From NCBI RefSeq assembly GCF_018130245.1, contig NZ_JAFCKP010000001.1, positions 620,001 through 684,000 of the forward strand: 64,000 nt of DNA. Direction: 5' to 3'. The stretch is from Bradyrhizobium sp. SZCCT0231 (lineage in GTDB: Bacteria > Pseudomonadota > Alphaproteobacteria > Rhizobiales > Xanthobacteraceae). The notes beneath the pieces were generated by a model. It saw only the letters and a list, made by a program, of their open reading frames with translations. It was not told the origin of the DNA and searched no databases. Both the position numbers and the translations under genes were made by a program. Below are positions 39,325 through 47,705 of this stretch, piece by piece (the first letter of the stretch is position 1; each line of letters starts with the position of its first letter).

Positions 39325-40614
39325 TCAGAGGGTCGATTTCGCGACCACGACCTTGCGCCAGGGCTTGAGCAGGGCGATCGCCAGCAGCGAAGCCAGGATG
39401 TTGGCGCCGGCGGCGATGATGAACACGCTGTCCCAGGTGCCCGACGATTGCTGCATGTAGTTGGCGATCGGCACCAGCAGCGCGGCGGTGCCCTTCGCGG
39501 TGTAGAGCAGGCCGGCATTGGTGGTCGCGAACTTGGCGCCGAACGTGTCGGTGCAGGTCGAGGGGAACAGCGAGTAGATCTCACCCCAGGCGAAGAACAC
39601 GAAGCCCGAGAGCAGCACGAACCAGATCGGATCGTGGCCCCAGAGATAGAGCATCCAGATGCCCACGCCCTCCATGCCGAAGGCGATGAACATCGTGTTC
39701 TCGCGGCCGATCATGTCGGAGATCCAGCCGAAGAACGGACGCGTCAGGCCGTTGAGCACACGGTCGATCGTGGCCGCGAAGGTCACCGCCGTCATCGTCA
39801 CCGCCATCAGCGTGACCGGCACGTTGTCGACCTTCCAGTCGGCTGCGATCGGCTTCAGGTTCGCCGTCACCATCAACCCGCCGGCACCGACGATCACGAA
39901 CATGAAGTACATCAGCCAGAAGATCGGCTGACGCAGCACCTCGGTCGGCTGATAGTTGCGGCGGGTCTGCAGGAGCGCAGCATTCGCCACCACGTTCGGC
40001 ACCTGGCCCGCTTTCGGCGAGAGCAGGAAGAAGGCGAGGATGCAGATGATGATGCCTTGCCCGAGGCCGAAATAGAGGAAGGTGGTCTGGAAACCGCTGT
40101 CCTTGATCATGGCCTGGATCGGCGCGACGGTCAGCGCGGAGCCTGCACCGAAGCCCGCCGCCGTGATGCCCGCGGCAAGACCGCGCTTGTCCGGAAACCA
40201 CTTCAGCGCGTTGCCGACGCAGGTGCCGTAGACGCCGCCGGCGCCGATGCCGGCGATGATCATGCCGAGATAGTAGCCGTTGAGCGAGGTGGCCTGCGCG
40301 TTGATCGCCCAGCCGATGGCGCAAAGCACGCCGCCGACCAGCACCACGATGCGCGGGCCGTATTTGTCGACGAACCAGCCTTCGACCGGCACCAGCCAGG
40401 TCTCGAACAGCACGAACAGCGTGAAGGCCCATTGGATCGAGGCGCGATCCCAGCCGAACTTCTTCTGGATGTCAGGGACGAAGAACGTCCAGCCATATTG
40501 ATAGTTGGCGATCATCACCATCGCGCCTACGCCGATGGCCAATTGCGCCCAGCGATAGGTATCGCTCACGCGCGCGGCACTAGGGGCCGCTGCCGACTGC
40601 ACCATGTCCGTCAT
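39325..40614 (-). CDS. oxlT: Oxalate/formate antiporter, MFS family
   Basis: A 429-residue MFS protein of the OFA group with about 12 membrane helices. Landmarks: 'RWAQLAIGVGAMVMIANYQYGWTFF' early, 'VDKYGPRIVVLVGG' in the first inter-helix loop, 'GIGAGGVYGTCVGNALKWFPDKRGLAAG' and 'RPFFGWISDMIGRENTM'. OxlT exchanges oxalate for formate in oxalate catabolism; close relatives carry other monocarboxylates. Formate could then feed the window's NAD-dependent formate dehydrogenase (inference). No frc/oxc genes are in the window. An operator-like dyad lies 55 bp before the start, and a terminator follows. Confidence 0.85.
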   Translation of the reverse strand: MTDMVQSAAAPSAARVSDTYRWAQLAIGVGAMVMIANYQYGWTFFVPDIQKKFGWDRASIQWAFTLFVLFETWLVPVEGWFVDKYGPRIVVLVGGVLCAIGWAINAQATSLNGYYLGMIIAGIGAGGVYGTCVGNALKWFPDKRGLAAGITAAGFGAGSALTVAPIQAMIKDSGFQTTFLYFGLGQGIIICILAFFLLSPKAGQVPNVVANAALLQTRRNYQPTEVLRQPIFWLMYFMFVIVGAGGLMVTANLKPIAADWKVDNVPVTLMAVTMTAVTFAATIDRVLNGLTRPFFGWISDMIGRENTMFIAFGMEGVGIWMLYLWGHDPIWFVLLSGFVFFAWGEIYSLFPSTCTDTFGAKFATTNAGLLYTAKGTAALLVPIANYMQQSSGTWDSVFIIAAGANILASLLAIALLKPWRKVVVAKSTL

Positions 40615-40668
40615 TAAAAACCCTCCCGAATGCGCCGATCATTATTATGCATGCGCTGACGGGCATCC

Positions 40669-40685
40669 TGGTATTCATTATGCCA
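40669..40685. promoter_or_regulatory. Operator-like dyad, site 2 (oxlT)
   Basis: TGGTATTCATTATGCCA, arms TGGTAT and ATGCCA, 54 bp before the oxlT ATG. It is nearly identical to the CBS-gene site and placed where a promoter is expected. Confidence 0.6.
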
Positions 40686-41024
40686 AGATTCAAGCGAAGG
40701 ACGAGAGGTGCGGCGAAATAACGCGGGCCTGTTCACATGCGCTATGAGCGCGGGATTGTAAAGCCCGCTCACTGTCGGCGTACGGGCGCCGATTGCAGCT
40801 GATCTCATGCAAGTTATTGGTTTTGTGTAATTTTTTCTTTGTTCGGCGATGCCGCGGGCGCTGTTGAAAGCTTATGCTCTCGGAGATTTTCCGCGTCTGC
40901 ACGGGTCGCGCCTGCCGACGCGCAGTCGGTGGGTGACGGCGCAATTCCTTGGAATTCTATATTCCAGAAGTTCAGGCTGCGGCAATTTGGCGTTGGCGCC
41001 GATGCGGATCGCGCAGATCCCACC
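40686..41024. other. Non-coding region between tctA and oxlT
   Basis: No convincing gene is seen. It holds AT-rich patches (ATTTTTTCTTT near 40830), an imperfect hairpin GAGCGCGGG/CCCGCTC near 40747-40772, and GGAATTCTATATTCC at about 40950-40964. Upstream parts of the oxlT promoter and the end of the tct transcript probably lie here. Confidence 0.5.
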
Positions 41025-42524
41025 TCACGCCATCGACGTGCGCAGCCGGCTGTAGCCTTCCTGGATCGCGGACCAGAACAGGGCGACCAGACCGAGTGCC
41101 ATGATCGTGCTGACGAGGCCGTTGGAGAAGAACACGCCGAGCGATCCCTGCGATCCCAGCAGCGATTGGCGGAAGGCTTCCTCGGCCTTGTCGCCGAGCA
41201 CGATGGCGAGCACCAGCGGGGCGAGCGGGTAGTTGCACTTCTTCAGGAGATAGCCGAGCACGCCGAACACCAGCATCAGCATCACGTCGAAGGTGCTGTT
41301 GTGCACCGAATAGGCGCCGATCGCGCAGAGCACCAGGATGAGCGGCGCGATGATGCCGAAGGGCACGCGGAGGATCGCGGCGAAGATCGGCACGCAGGTG
41401 AGCACGACGAGGAGGCCGGCGAGATTGCCGAGATACATCGACGCGATCAGGCCCCAGACGAATTCCTTCTGCTCGACGAACAGCATGGGGCCGGGCTGCA
41501 GGCCCCAGATCAACAATCCGCCGAGCAGGACGGCGGCGGTCGGAGAGCCCGGCACGCCGAGCGAGAGCATCGGCAGCAGCGCGGAGGTGCCTGCGGCATG
41601 CGCGGCCGTCTCCGGCGCGATCACGCCCTCGATCTCGCCTTTGCCGAAATTGTTGCCACGTCGCGCCAGGCGCTTGGCGATGCCGTAGCTCATGAAGGAG
41701 GCCGGCGTTGCGCCGGCGGGCGTGACGCCCATCCAGCAGCCGATCAGGCAGGAGCGCAGCGAGGTCATCCAATAGGCCGGCAATTCCCGCCAGGTCTGCA
41801 GTACGACACGAAGATTGATGGTCGCGTTGCCGCCGCGGAACGCCAGCCCTTCCTCCATGGTCAGCAGGATCTCGCCGATGCCGAACAGGCCGATCACGGC
41901 GATCAGGAAGTCGAAGCCGTTGAGCAGCTCGGTGACACCGAAGGTCAGTCGCAACTGTCCCGTGATCGAATCGAGGCCGACCGCCGCGAGCGCAAAGCCC
42001 ATCATCATCGCCGCGATGGTCTTGAACGGCGGCTCCTTGCTGAGGCCAACGAAGCTGCAAAAGGCGAGGAAGTACACCGCGAACTTCTCCGCCGGACCAA
42101 ATCGCAGTGCGAAGCCCGCGACGAGGGGCGCAACCAGCGTGATCATGATGACGGCAAACAGCGCGCCCACGAAGGAGGAGGTGAAGGCCGCCGTCAGGGC
42201 TTCGCCGGGTCTGCCCTGTTGCGCCATCGGATAGCCGTCGAAGGTGGTCGCCACGGACCAGGGTTCGCCGGGTATGTTGAAGAGGATCGAGGTGATGGCG
42301 CCGCCGAACAATGCGCCCCAATAGATGCAGGACAGCATGATGATCGCCGATGTCGGCGGCATGCTGAAGGTCAGGGGAAGCAGGATCGCCACGCCATTGG
42401 CGCCGCCAAGCCCCGGCAGCACGCCGATGATGACCCCGAGCGTGATGCCGATGATCATCAGCATGATGTTGTAGGGCTGCAGGGCGACCGCGAAGCCGTG
42501 AAACAAATTGGCCAACTCTTCCAT
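41025..42524 (-). CDS. tctA: Tripartite tricarboxylate transporter, large membrane subunit TctA
   Basis: A 499-residue, strongly hydrophobic protein with about 12 helices. Family segments are 'GVIIGVLPGLGGANGVAILLPLTF' near the N-terminus, 'FNIPGEPWSVATTFDGYPMAQQGRPGEAL' and, in the second half, 'LGVPGSPTAAVLLGGLLIWGLQPGPML'. TctA forms the transport path of TTT systems, which use an extracytoplasmic binding protein for citrate, other tricarboxylates, or various carboxylates and aromatics. It is last in the tctC-tctB-tctA operon, 43 bp after tctB. Confidence 0.95.
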   Translation of the reverse strand: MEELANLFHGFAVALQPYNIMLMIIGITLGVIIGVLPGLGGANGVAILLPLTFSMPPTSAIIMLSCIYWGALFGGAITSILFNIPGEPWSVATTFDGYPMAQQGRPGEALTAAFTSSFVGALFAVIMITLVAPLVAGFALRFGPAEKFAVYFLAFCSFVGLSKEPPFKTIAAMMMGFALAAVGLDSITGQLRLTFGVTELLNGFDFLIAVIGLFGIGEILLTMEEGLAFRGGNATINLRVVLQTWRELPAYWMTSLRSCLIGCWMGVTPAGATPASFMSYGIAKRLARRGNNFGKGEIEGVIAPETAAHAAGTSALLPMLSLGVPGSPTAAVLLGGLLIWGLQPGPMLFVEQKEFVWGLIASMYLGNLAGLLVVLTCVPIFAAILRVPFGIIAPLILVLCAIGAYSVHNSTFDVMLMLVFGVLGYLLKKCNYPLAPLVLAIVLGDKAEEAFRQSLLGSQGSLGVFFSNGLVSTIMALGLVALFWSAIQEGYSRLRTSMA

Positions 42525-42567
42525 ATCGATACGTCCTGCAGCAATGACTGAAATGACGGCGCGGCTC

Positions 42568-43059
42568 TTACAGGCCGAGCCAATCCTCGAGGGGGCCCTT
42601 GGGAAGCGGGACGAGGAACCAGCGTTCGAAAACGAGATAGGTCAGGACCGGCATGCCAACCGCGACCGCGATGGTCGTCAGCCAGCGATAGCCGCCGAGC
42701 CAGCGCATGAACCAGGCGATGAACACCATCGAGGCGACGTAGAGGCCGATGAACGGCATCGAGCCGACATAGATCGCGGTCGGCACGACGACGCTCATGA
42801 CCTGGCGCAGCTGTCCCCATGCTGCGAATAGCCGGCCGTCGTCGTCGCGTTGCGCATGCCAGAGGTTGATGGCGCTCGCCACGACGATGGCGGCGCCGAT
42901 ATAGAAGGGGAAGAAGCCGGCACGCGGGCCCTCGGCGCCCCAGTTGATGCCGGCCTTCAGGCTGCCGAAGATGACGACGAGGCCGAAGACGCCGATCAGC
43001 AGCGCCATGCCGATTTCCAGCGTCTTGTGTGCCGGGCCGCGTTCAGATCGTTCAGTCAT
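42568..43059 (-). CDS. tctB: Tripartite tricarboxylate transporter, small membrane subunit TctB
   Basis: A 163-residue protein from ATG 43059 (MTERSERG) with about four or five hydrophobic helices (near 18-36, 50-66, 85-105, 107-130, 135-150). 'GPRAGFFPFYIGAAIV' is typical of TctB. It is the poorly conserved partner of TctA. The open frame extends 24 codons upstream, but the chosen start fits the GGAGGTCC-like site just before it (reverse strand). It lies between tctC and tctA. Confidence 0.9.
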   Translation of the reverse strand: MTERSERGPAHKTLEIGMALLIGVFGLVVIFGSLKAGINWGAEGPRAGFFPFYIGAAIVVASAINLWHAQRDDDGRLFAAWGQLRQVMSVVVPTAIYVGSMPFIGLYVASMVFIAWFMRWLGGYRWLTTIAVAVGMPVLTYLVFERWFLVPLPKGPLEDWLGL

Positions 43060-43146
43060 GGGACCTCCAGGGCGGAAACGCAGTCTTTCGCGGTCGCGGC
43101 GGGCGTGAGGACGAGCAGCGTCCTCAGGCATCGTCGATGTCGCGGC

Positions 43147-44154
43147 TCAATTCCCCGATGCGAGGAAGCCGGCTTCCTTCATCAAGCCTTCGTGGCGCTT
43201 CTCCTCCGCCTCGACCCATTTGGCGTAGTCGGCGCCGGTCATGAAGGTCGTGTTGAAGGCGCCGCTCTTCATGAAGTCCTGCCATTCCGGCGTGGCGCGC
43301 ACCTTCTTGAACAGCTCGACATAGTATTCGACCTGGTCCTTCGTCGCCTTGGGCGACATGAAGATGCCGCGCAGCATGAGATATTCCATCGCAAGTCCCT
43401 GCGACTTGCAGGTCGGAATATCCTTCCAGGCCTTGCCCTCGGCGATCGGCTCGTCATAGGCCATCGGCTGGGCGTCGAAGACGCAGAGCGGGCGAAGCTT
43501 GCCGCCGCGCCATTGCGCGACCGCCTCGATCGGATTGTTGACGGTTGAATCGACGTGATTGCCGACGAGCTGGACGGCGACTTCGCCGCCGCCCTTGTAG
43601 GGAATGTAGGTGAACTTCGTGTCGACAGCCTTCTCGATGCCGACCGTGATGATCTGGTCTTCCTGCTTGGAGCCGGTGCCGCCCATCTTGAACGAGCCGC
43701 TTGGGGCCTTCTTCGCGGCGTCAACGTAATCCTTGACCGAGCTGTACGGCTTCTCGGCGTTCACCCAGAGCACGAATTCGTCGAGCGCCAGCATCGCGAC
43801 CGGAGTCAAATCCTTCCAGTTGAACGGGATCCCAGTGGCCAGCGGCGTCGTGAACAGGTTCGACAGCGTGATGATGATCTTGTGTGGATTGCCCGACGAC
43901 GTCTTCACGTCGAGGAAGCCTTCACCACCCGCGCCGCCGGCCTTGTTGATGACGACCAGGGGCTGCTTCATCAGATTGTGCTTGGTGACGATGCCCTGAA
44001 TGGTGCGTGCCATCTGATCGGCGCCGCCGCCGGTGCCCGCGGGCACGATGAACTCGACCGGACGAACCGGCTCCCAGGCAGCCCGGCTTGCGGTGCTGTT
44101 GGCGCACGACATCGCGATTGCCGCCAAAGCGACACTCAGAACGGATGGCTTCAT
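43147..44154 (-). CDS. tctC: Tripartite tricarboxylate transporter, periplasmic binding protein TctC
   Basis: A 335-residue protein with a signal peptide (about 1-26, ending ASRAAWEP) and the TTT-binding-protein fold: 'PVEFIVPAGTGGGADQMART' at the mature N-terminus, a ligand loop region, and 'DYVDAAKKAPSG'. GGGAGAG lies before ATG 44154. It delivers the substrate to TctAB. The family is greatly expanded in Bradyrhizobiaceae and Burkholderiales and binds various carboxylates, so the ligand is open. It is first in its operon; an operator-like dyad at 44426 is 272 bp upstream. Confidence 0.93.
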   Translation of the reverse strand: MKPSVLSVALAAIAMSCANSTASRAAWEPVRPVEFIVPAGTGGGADQMARTIQGIVTKHNLMKQPLVVINKAGGAGGEGFLDVKTSSGNPHKIIITLSNLFTTPLATGIPFNWKDLTPVAMLALDEFVLWVNAEKPYSSVKDYVDAAKKAPSGSFKMGGTGSKQEDQIITVGIEKAVDTKFTYIPYKGGGEVAVQLVGNHVDSTVNNPIEAVAQWRGGKLRPLCVFDAQPMAYDEPIAEGKAWKDIPTCKSQGLAMEYLMLRGIFMSPKATKDQVEYYVELFKKVRATPEWQDFMKSGAFNTTFMTGADYAKWVEAEEKRHEGLMKEAGFLASGN

Positions 44155-44425
44155 TTGTTTCTCTCCCTGTCGAACCCTCAACGCAGCCGCTCTTTGTCGA
44201 CTTGCGTCAGCCCATCTCGATTCAGATGCCTGGTGTCACCCTTGCGGTCGATCTCCCATGGCAGTCCCGATAGAAACTGTATGAGGAGGGACAACGCGCG
44301 GCATCCGCTCCTTTCGGCTAAGGTTCCGCCAAGGTTCGCGGCACGTGTGCCCCTCGGCTGTTCCCGTCTTGCGTTACGTTTCCCCGCCTTACACCTTCGA
44401 TTGTGCAATCGTTCTTGTTGTCTAA
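44155..44425. other. Leader region upstream of tctC
   Basis: About 270 bp with no convincing gene on either strand, between the tctC start and the dyad at 44426. It may be a long 5' leader of the tct transcript. I see no riboswitch-like layout. Confidence 0.4.
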
Positions 44426-44442
44426 TGGTATGCGCGATGCCA
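44426..44442. promoter_or_regulatory. Operator-like dyad, site 3 (upstream of tctC)
   Basis: TGGTATGCGCGATGCCA has the same TGGTAT and ATGCCA arms with a different 5-bp centre. It lies 272 bp before tctC and downstream of the 45-aa gene. Confidence 0.55.
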
Positions 44443-44527
44443 GCGCACAAACAATCGGATCGGCGGCCAGTCCGGCGGACGAATTGTCGCAGTTGTGGTC
44501 GGAAGCCAGGCAGCTGGGCAAAAGAAA

Positions 44528-44553
44528 ATGGCCCCGAACATGCGGGGCCATTT
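44528..44553 (-). terminator. Terminator of the 45-aa gene
   Basis: A perfect 10-bp stem AATGGCCCCG/CGGGGCCATT with a 6-bp loop. On the minus strand it is followed by TTTCTTTT, so it can stop transcripts from the 45-aa gene. A second hairpin GCCCGCC/GGCGGGC lies at about 44584-44602. Confidence 0.85.
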
Positions 44554-44615
44554 GATCGAACGTGGCGTCTGCGGGGTCTGGCAGCCCGCCCGTCTGGCGG
44601 GCGAGCAAGGCCTTC

Positions 44616-44753
44616 TTACAGGCCGAAACGCGGCAGGTCGCCGTTGTGATTGGAAATCTCGGCGCTCGCCATCAGGAAGCTGTCGATCGCGGCCATCAGG
44701 CGGGCGAACAGCGAGGAGGAGGGGGCGAGAGCAACGGAAGCGGTCTTGGACAT
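44616..44753 (-). CDS. Small protein of unknown function, 45 residues
   Basis: From ATG 44753, with AAAGGGA seven bases before it, the minus strand encodes 45 residues: MSKTASVALAPSSSLFARLM, then an amphipathic helix ending in 'SAEISNHNGDLPRFGL'. No signal peptide or membrane span. The gene is well framed: ribosome site, operator-like dyad about 57 bp upstream, and a strong terminator downstream, so it is likely real. I do not recognise the family; the short basic-plus-amphipathic layout is reminiscent of DUF1127-like small proteins but without their core motif. Confidence 0.6.
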   Translation of the reverse strand: MSKTASVALAPSSSLFARLMAAIDSFLMASAEISNHNGDLPRFGL

Positions 44754-44809
44754 CGGAAATCCCTTTCTTGAGACAGTAAGTCTTGCTGTCTCATTTCTGG
44801 GAGCAATCT

Positions 44810-44826
44810 ATGTATACCAGATGCCA
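44810..44826. promoter_or_regulatory. Operator-like dyad, site 4 (45-aa gene)
   Basis: ATGTATACCAGATGCCA on the plus strand matches TGGTAT-N5-ATGCCA at 10 of 12 arm positions, and its minus strand holds TGGTATACATA, identical to 39031-39041. It is 56 bp before the 45-aa gene start, like the oxlT site. Confidence 0.45.
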
Positions 44827-44933
44827 GTGTCCATGCTCTTGTTTGCATAGCAGCATTCTTTCTTCCGCATTGCGGCATAGGCGGTGAACCCTTGGGCGGG
44901 CCGGGCGCCTTGACACGGTCAGTCGAATAGAGA

Positions 44934-44955
44934 ATGTTATGTTATAACATTACAT
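44934..44955. promoter_or_regulatory. Candidate Zur box upstream of the COG0523 gene
   Basis: A 22-bp near-perfect palindrome with core ATGTTATAACAT (44939-44950), flanked by ATGT and ACAT; only one symmetric pair breaks. It fits alphaproteobacterial Zur boxes built on TGTTATA/TATAACA. It lies 60 bp before the ATG of a CobW/COG0523 GTPase gene. A TTGACA at 44910-44915 may be the -35 element. Confidence 0.7.
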
Positions 44956-45015
44956 AGTGAGATGCTGTGTCTCGTCGTCCTCGACCGATCCCCCTCAAGA
45001 GGCTGTTCGATCTCC

Positions 45016-46221
45016 ATGCCCAAACTCCCCGTCACCGTCTTGTCCGGCTTCCTCGGGGCTGGAAAGACCACTTTGCTGAACCACGTCCTGAACAATCGGC
45101 ACGGCCTGAAAGTGGCGGTCATCGTGAACGACATGAGCGAGGTGAACATCGATGCGGACCTGGTCCGCGATGGTGGTGCCAACCTCTCGCGGACTGATGA
45201 GAAACTGGTGGAGATGACCAACGGTTGCATCTGCTGCACCCTGCGCGACGATCTCCTGAGGGAGGTACGTGCGCTCGCCGAAAGCGGGCGCTTCGATTAT
45301 CTGCTCATCGAATCGACGGGCATTTCGGAGCCGCTCCCGGTCGCAGCGACGTTCGATTTCCGCTCGGAGGAGGGCGAAAGCCTCTCCGACATCGCCCACC
45401 TGGACACGATGGTGACGGTGGTCGACGCCGCCAACCTGCTGAAGGACTATTCCTCGACCGAGTTCCTCGGCGAGCGCGGCGAGGCGCTGGACGGCGACAA
45501 GCGGACGCTGGTCGATCTCCTCGTGGAGCAGATCGAGTTCGCCGACGTGATCGTCCTCAACAAGGTGGACGATGCCTCGCCGCAACAGCGCGAGGCGGCA
45601 CGGCAGATCATCCGCTCGTTGAATCCCGAGGCCGACATCATCGAGGCCAATCACAGCCGCGTGCCCTTCGACCGCGTGCTCAACACCGGCCGGTTCGACT
45701 TCGAGAAGGCCCAGCAGCATCCGCTCTGGTACAAGGAGCTCTATGGTTTCGCCGACCACGTGCCTGAAACGCAGGAATATGGCGTGAAGAACTTCGTCTA
45801 CCGCGCCCGCCGGCCGTTCGATCCGTCGAAGTTCGACAAGTTCGTCAAGGCATCCTGGCCAGGCGTGATCCGGGCGAAGGGTCATTTCTGGCTGGCGACG
45901 AGGCCGCAATGGCTCGGCGAGATCAGCCAGGCGGGAGCGATCGTGAGGACCGAAGCGCTGGGTTTCTGGTGGGCGAGCGTTCCAAAGGAGCGGTGGCCGA
46001 ACGATGAGGCCTGGCGCAAGCGGCTCGGCCAGTATTGGGACAGACTGTACGGCGATCGTCGCCAGGAGATCGTGTTCATCGGCACCGGCATGGACGAAGC
46101 CGAGATTCGTCGCAGGCTGGACGCATGCCTTGTCCCGGAAACGTCCACCATGGACATCGCCGCATGGTCCGCTCTCGCCGATCCGTTTCCGGCCTGGCGT
46201 CGAGGCGATCAGTCCAGCTGA
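45016..46221 (+). CDS. COG0523 metal-chaperone GTPase (CobW/ZigA-like)
   Basis: A 401-residue G3E GTPase from ATG 45016. The P-loop GAGKTT is at 14-19, the metal-binding CICC motif at 71-74 in [13 protein letters not shown], and the guanine-specificity motif NKVD in the middle. The C-terminal half carries the CobW_C-type domain with '[10 protein letters not shown]'. Such proteins deliver metals, often zinc under starvation. The upstream Zur-type palindrome supports a zinc-starvation role (inference). An in-frame start at 44962 exists but lacks a ribosome site. The gene is followed by an HSP70-like ATPase gene 123 bp away. Confidence 0.93.
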   Translation: MPKLPVTVLSGFLGAGKTTLLNHVLNNRHGLKVAVIVNDMSEVNIDADLVRDGGANLSRTDEKLVEMTNGCICCTLRDDLLREVRALAESGRFDYLLIESTGISEPLPVAATFDFRSEEGESLSDIAHLDTMVTVVDAANLLKDYSSTEFLGERGEALDGDKRTLVDLLVEQIEFADVIVLNKVDDASPQQREAARQIIRSLNPEADIIEANHSRVPFDRVLNTGRFDFEKAQQHPLWYKELYGFADHVPETQEYGVKNFVYRARRPFDPSKFDKFVKASWPGVIRAKGHFWLATRPQWLGEISQAGAIVRTEALGFWWASVPKERWPNDEAWRKRLGQYWDRLYGDRRQEIVFIGTGMDEAEIRRRLDACLVPETSTMDIAAWSALADPFPAWRRGDQSS

Positions 46222-46344
46222 TCGACGTGCATACCAGACTCTCGGCGTGAGGTCCGAGCTCGACCACCTCGGACCAGGTCTTGCAAGGGGACGGCAAAGC
46301 CGTTAGTGCTCTGCCCCCTTTCCAATCATCCGTCAGAGTAGTTC

Positions 46345-47664
46345 ATGTCGAGCGCCTCGCCCGCCGTCTCGATCGGCATCGATTTTGGCACCAGCAACAC
46401 GGTCGTGGCCCTGGCGGCGGACGACCGCCGCGTCGAGGCCATCCGCTTCGATCATGGCGGACGGCGCCACGGCGTCTATGTGTCGGCGCTGTGCTTCTGG
46501 GAGGACCGGCCGGGCGCCGGCGCCCAGGCCGAAGGCGGCCCATGGGCGATCGAGCAGTTCCTCGAAGGCCGCCACGTCTACCGTTTCCTGCAGTCGTTCA
46601 AGACCTTTGCGGCGAGCTCTAGCTTCAACACCACCCAGGTGTTCCGGCAGCGCTACAAGTTCGAGGACATTTTGGCGGCGTTCCTGCGGACGCTGGCGCG
46701 ACACGGCGGAGAGAGGTTCGGCTTCGAGGCGGCGAACATCACGGTCGGCCGCCCGGTGCGCTTTGCCGGCGGCAATCCCGACGAGGCGCTGGCGATGCAG
46801 CGCTACCGGGCCGCGTTCGAGCGCTTGGGTGCCGGCCACGCGCGCTATGTCTACGAGCCCGTGGGCGCGGCGTTCTCCTTTGCCCGCAGGCTCGAGCGCG
46901 ATGCCACCGTGCTGGTTGCGGATTTCGGCGGCGGCACCAGCGACTTCTCGGTGATGCGGTTTTCCCGCGCCGGCGGCACGCTTCGCGCCGAGCCGCTCGG
47001 ACACGCCGGCATCGGCATTGCCGGCGACACCTTCGACTATCGCATTGTCGACCACGTCGTCTCGCCGCGGCTCGGCAAGGGCTCGAGCTTCCGCTCCTTC
47101 GACAAGGTGCTCCCGGTCCCGAGCGGCCACTACACCAACCTCGCGCGCTGGCATCAGCTCGCGATGATGAAGAGCAACGGCGATCTGCGCGAGCTCCGCG
47201 AGCTTGCGCGCACCGCGCTGAAACCCGAACTGCTCGAGGATTTCATCACCATCGTCGATCTCGACCTCGGCTTTGCGCTGTACCGCGCGGTGTCCGATGC
47301 CAAGGTCGCGCTGTCGGCGCAGGACGAGGTAGACTTCCGCTTCAGGGGTGGCGGCGTCGAGATCGGCGCGGCCGTCACGCGGAAGAACTTCGAATCCTGG
47401 ATCGCCGACGATATCGCCCGGCTGGCGGCCACCGTCGACAAGGTGCTGGCCGAGGCCCGCATCACTGCGCGCGAGGTGGAGAAGGTGTTCCTGACCGGCG
47501 GCACGTCCTTCGTGCCGGCCGTCCGGAAACTGTTCGCCGAGCGGTTCGGCAACGAGCGGCTGATGTCCGGCGATCAGTTCGAGTCGATCGCCTATGGGCT
47601 TGCGCTGATCGGGCACAGTCCAGACCCGGATCGCTGGGCGGCAAGTCAGACCGCCGTCGCGTAG
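46345..47664 (+). CDS. HSP70-family ATPase without substrate-binding domain (YegD-like)
   Basis: A 439-residue actin-fold ATPase. The N-terminal phosphate loop is GIDFGTSNTVVAL (11-23); the second phosphate region is VADFGGGTSDFSV, and the adenosine segment is TGGTSFVPAVRKLF near 387. It stops after the nucleotide-binding domain, so the substrate-binding lid of DnaK is absent, as in YegD. Its role is unknown; proteins of this group may act as chaperones for specific partners. It lies on the same strand 123 bp after the COG0523 gene and may be co-transcribed under the same zinc control (inference). Confidence 0.9.
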   Translation: MSSASPAVSIGIDFGTSNTVVALAADDRRVEAIRFDHGGRRHGVYVSALCFWEDRPGAGAQAEGGPWAIEQFLEGRHVYRFLQSFKTFAASSSFNTTQVFRQRYKFEDILAAFLRTLARHGGERFGFEAANITVGRPVRFAGGNPDEALAMQRYRAAFERLGAGHARYVYEPVGAAFSFARRLERDATVLVADFGGGTSDFSVMRFSRAGGTLRAEPLGHAGIGIAGDTFDYRIVDHVVSPRLGKGSSFRSFDKVLPVPSGHYTNLARWHQLAMMKSNGDLRELRELARTALKPELLEDFITIVDLDLGFALYRAVSDAKVALSAQDEVDFRFRGGGVEIGAAVTRKNFESWIADDIARLAATVDKVLAEARITAREVEKVFLTGGTSFVPAVRKLFAERFGNERLMSGDQFESIAYGLALIGHSPDPDRWAASQTAVA

Positions 47665-47705
47665 CAGGTGGCGAGCGGCGTTCCGGCGGCGACGTTGTTC
47701 TGTCG

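Noticed and set aside
44910-44938. TTGACA with an AATGTT hexamer as a sigma-70 promoter of the COG0523 gene
   Set aside because: TTGACA is good, but no acceptable -10 lies 16-18 bp away; the AT-rich part is better explained by the Zur-type palindrome, so I did not list a promoter.
46225-46240. TGCATACCA upstream of the HSP70-like gene as a fifth carboxylate-operator site
   Set aside because: The partner arm TGGCAT is missing at the expected spacing.
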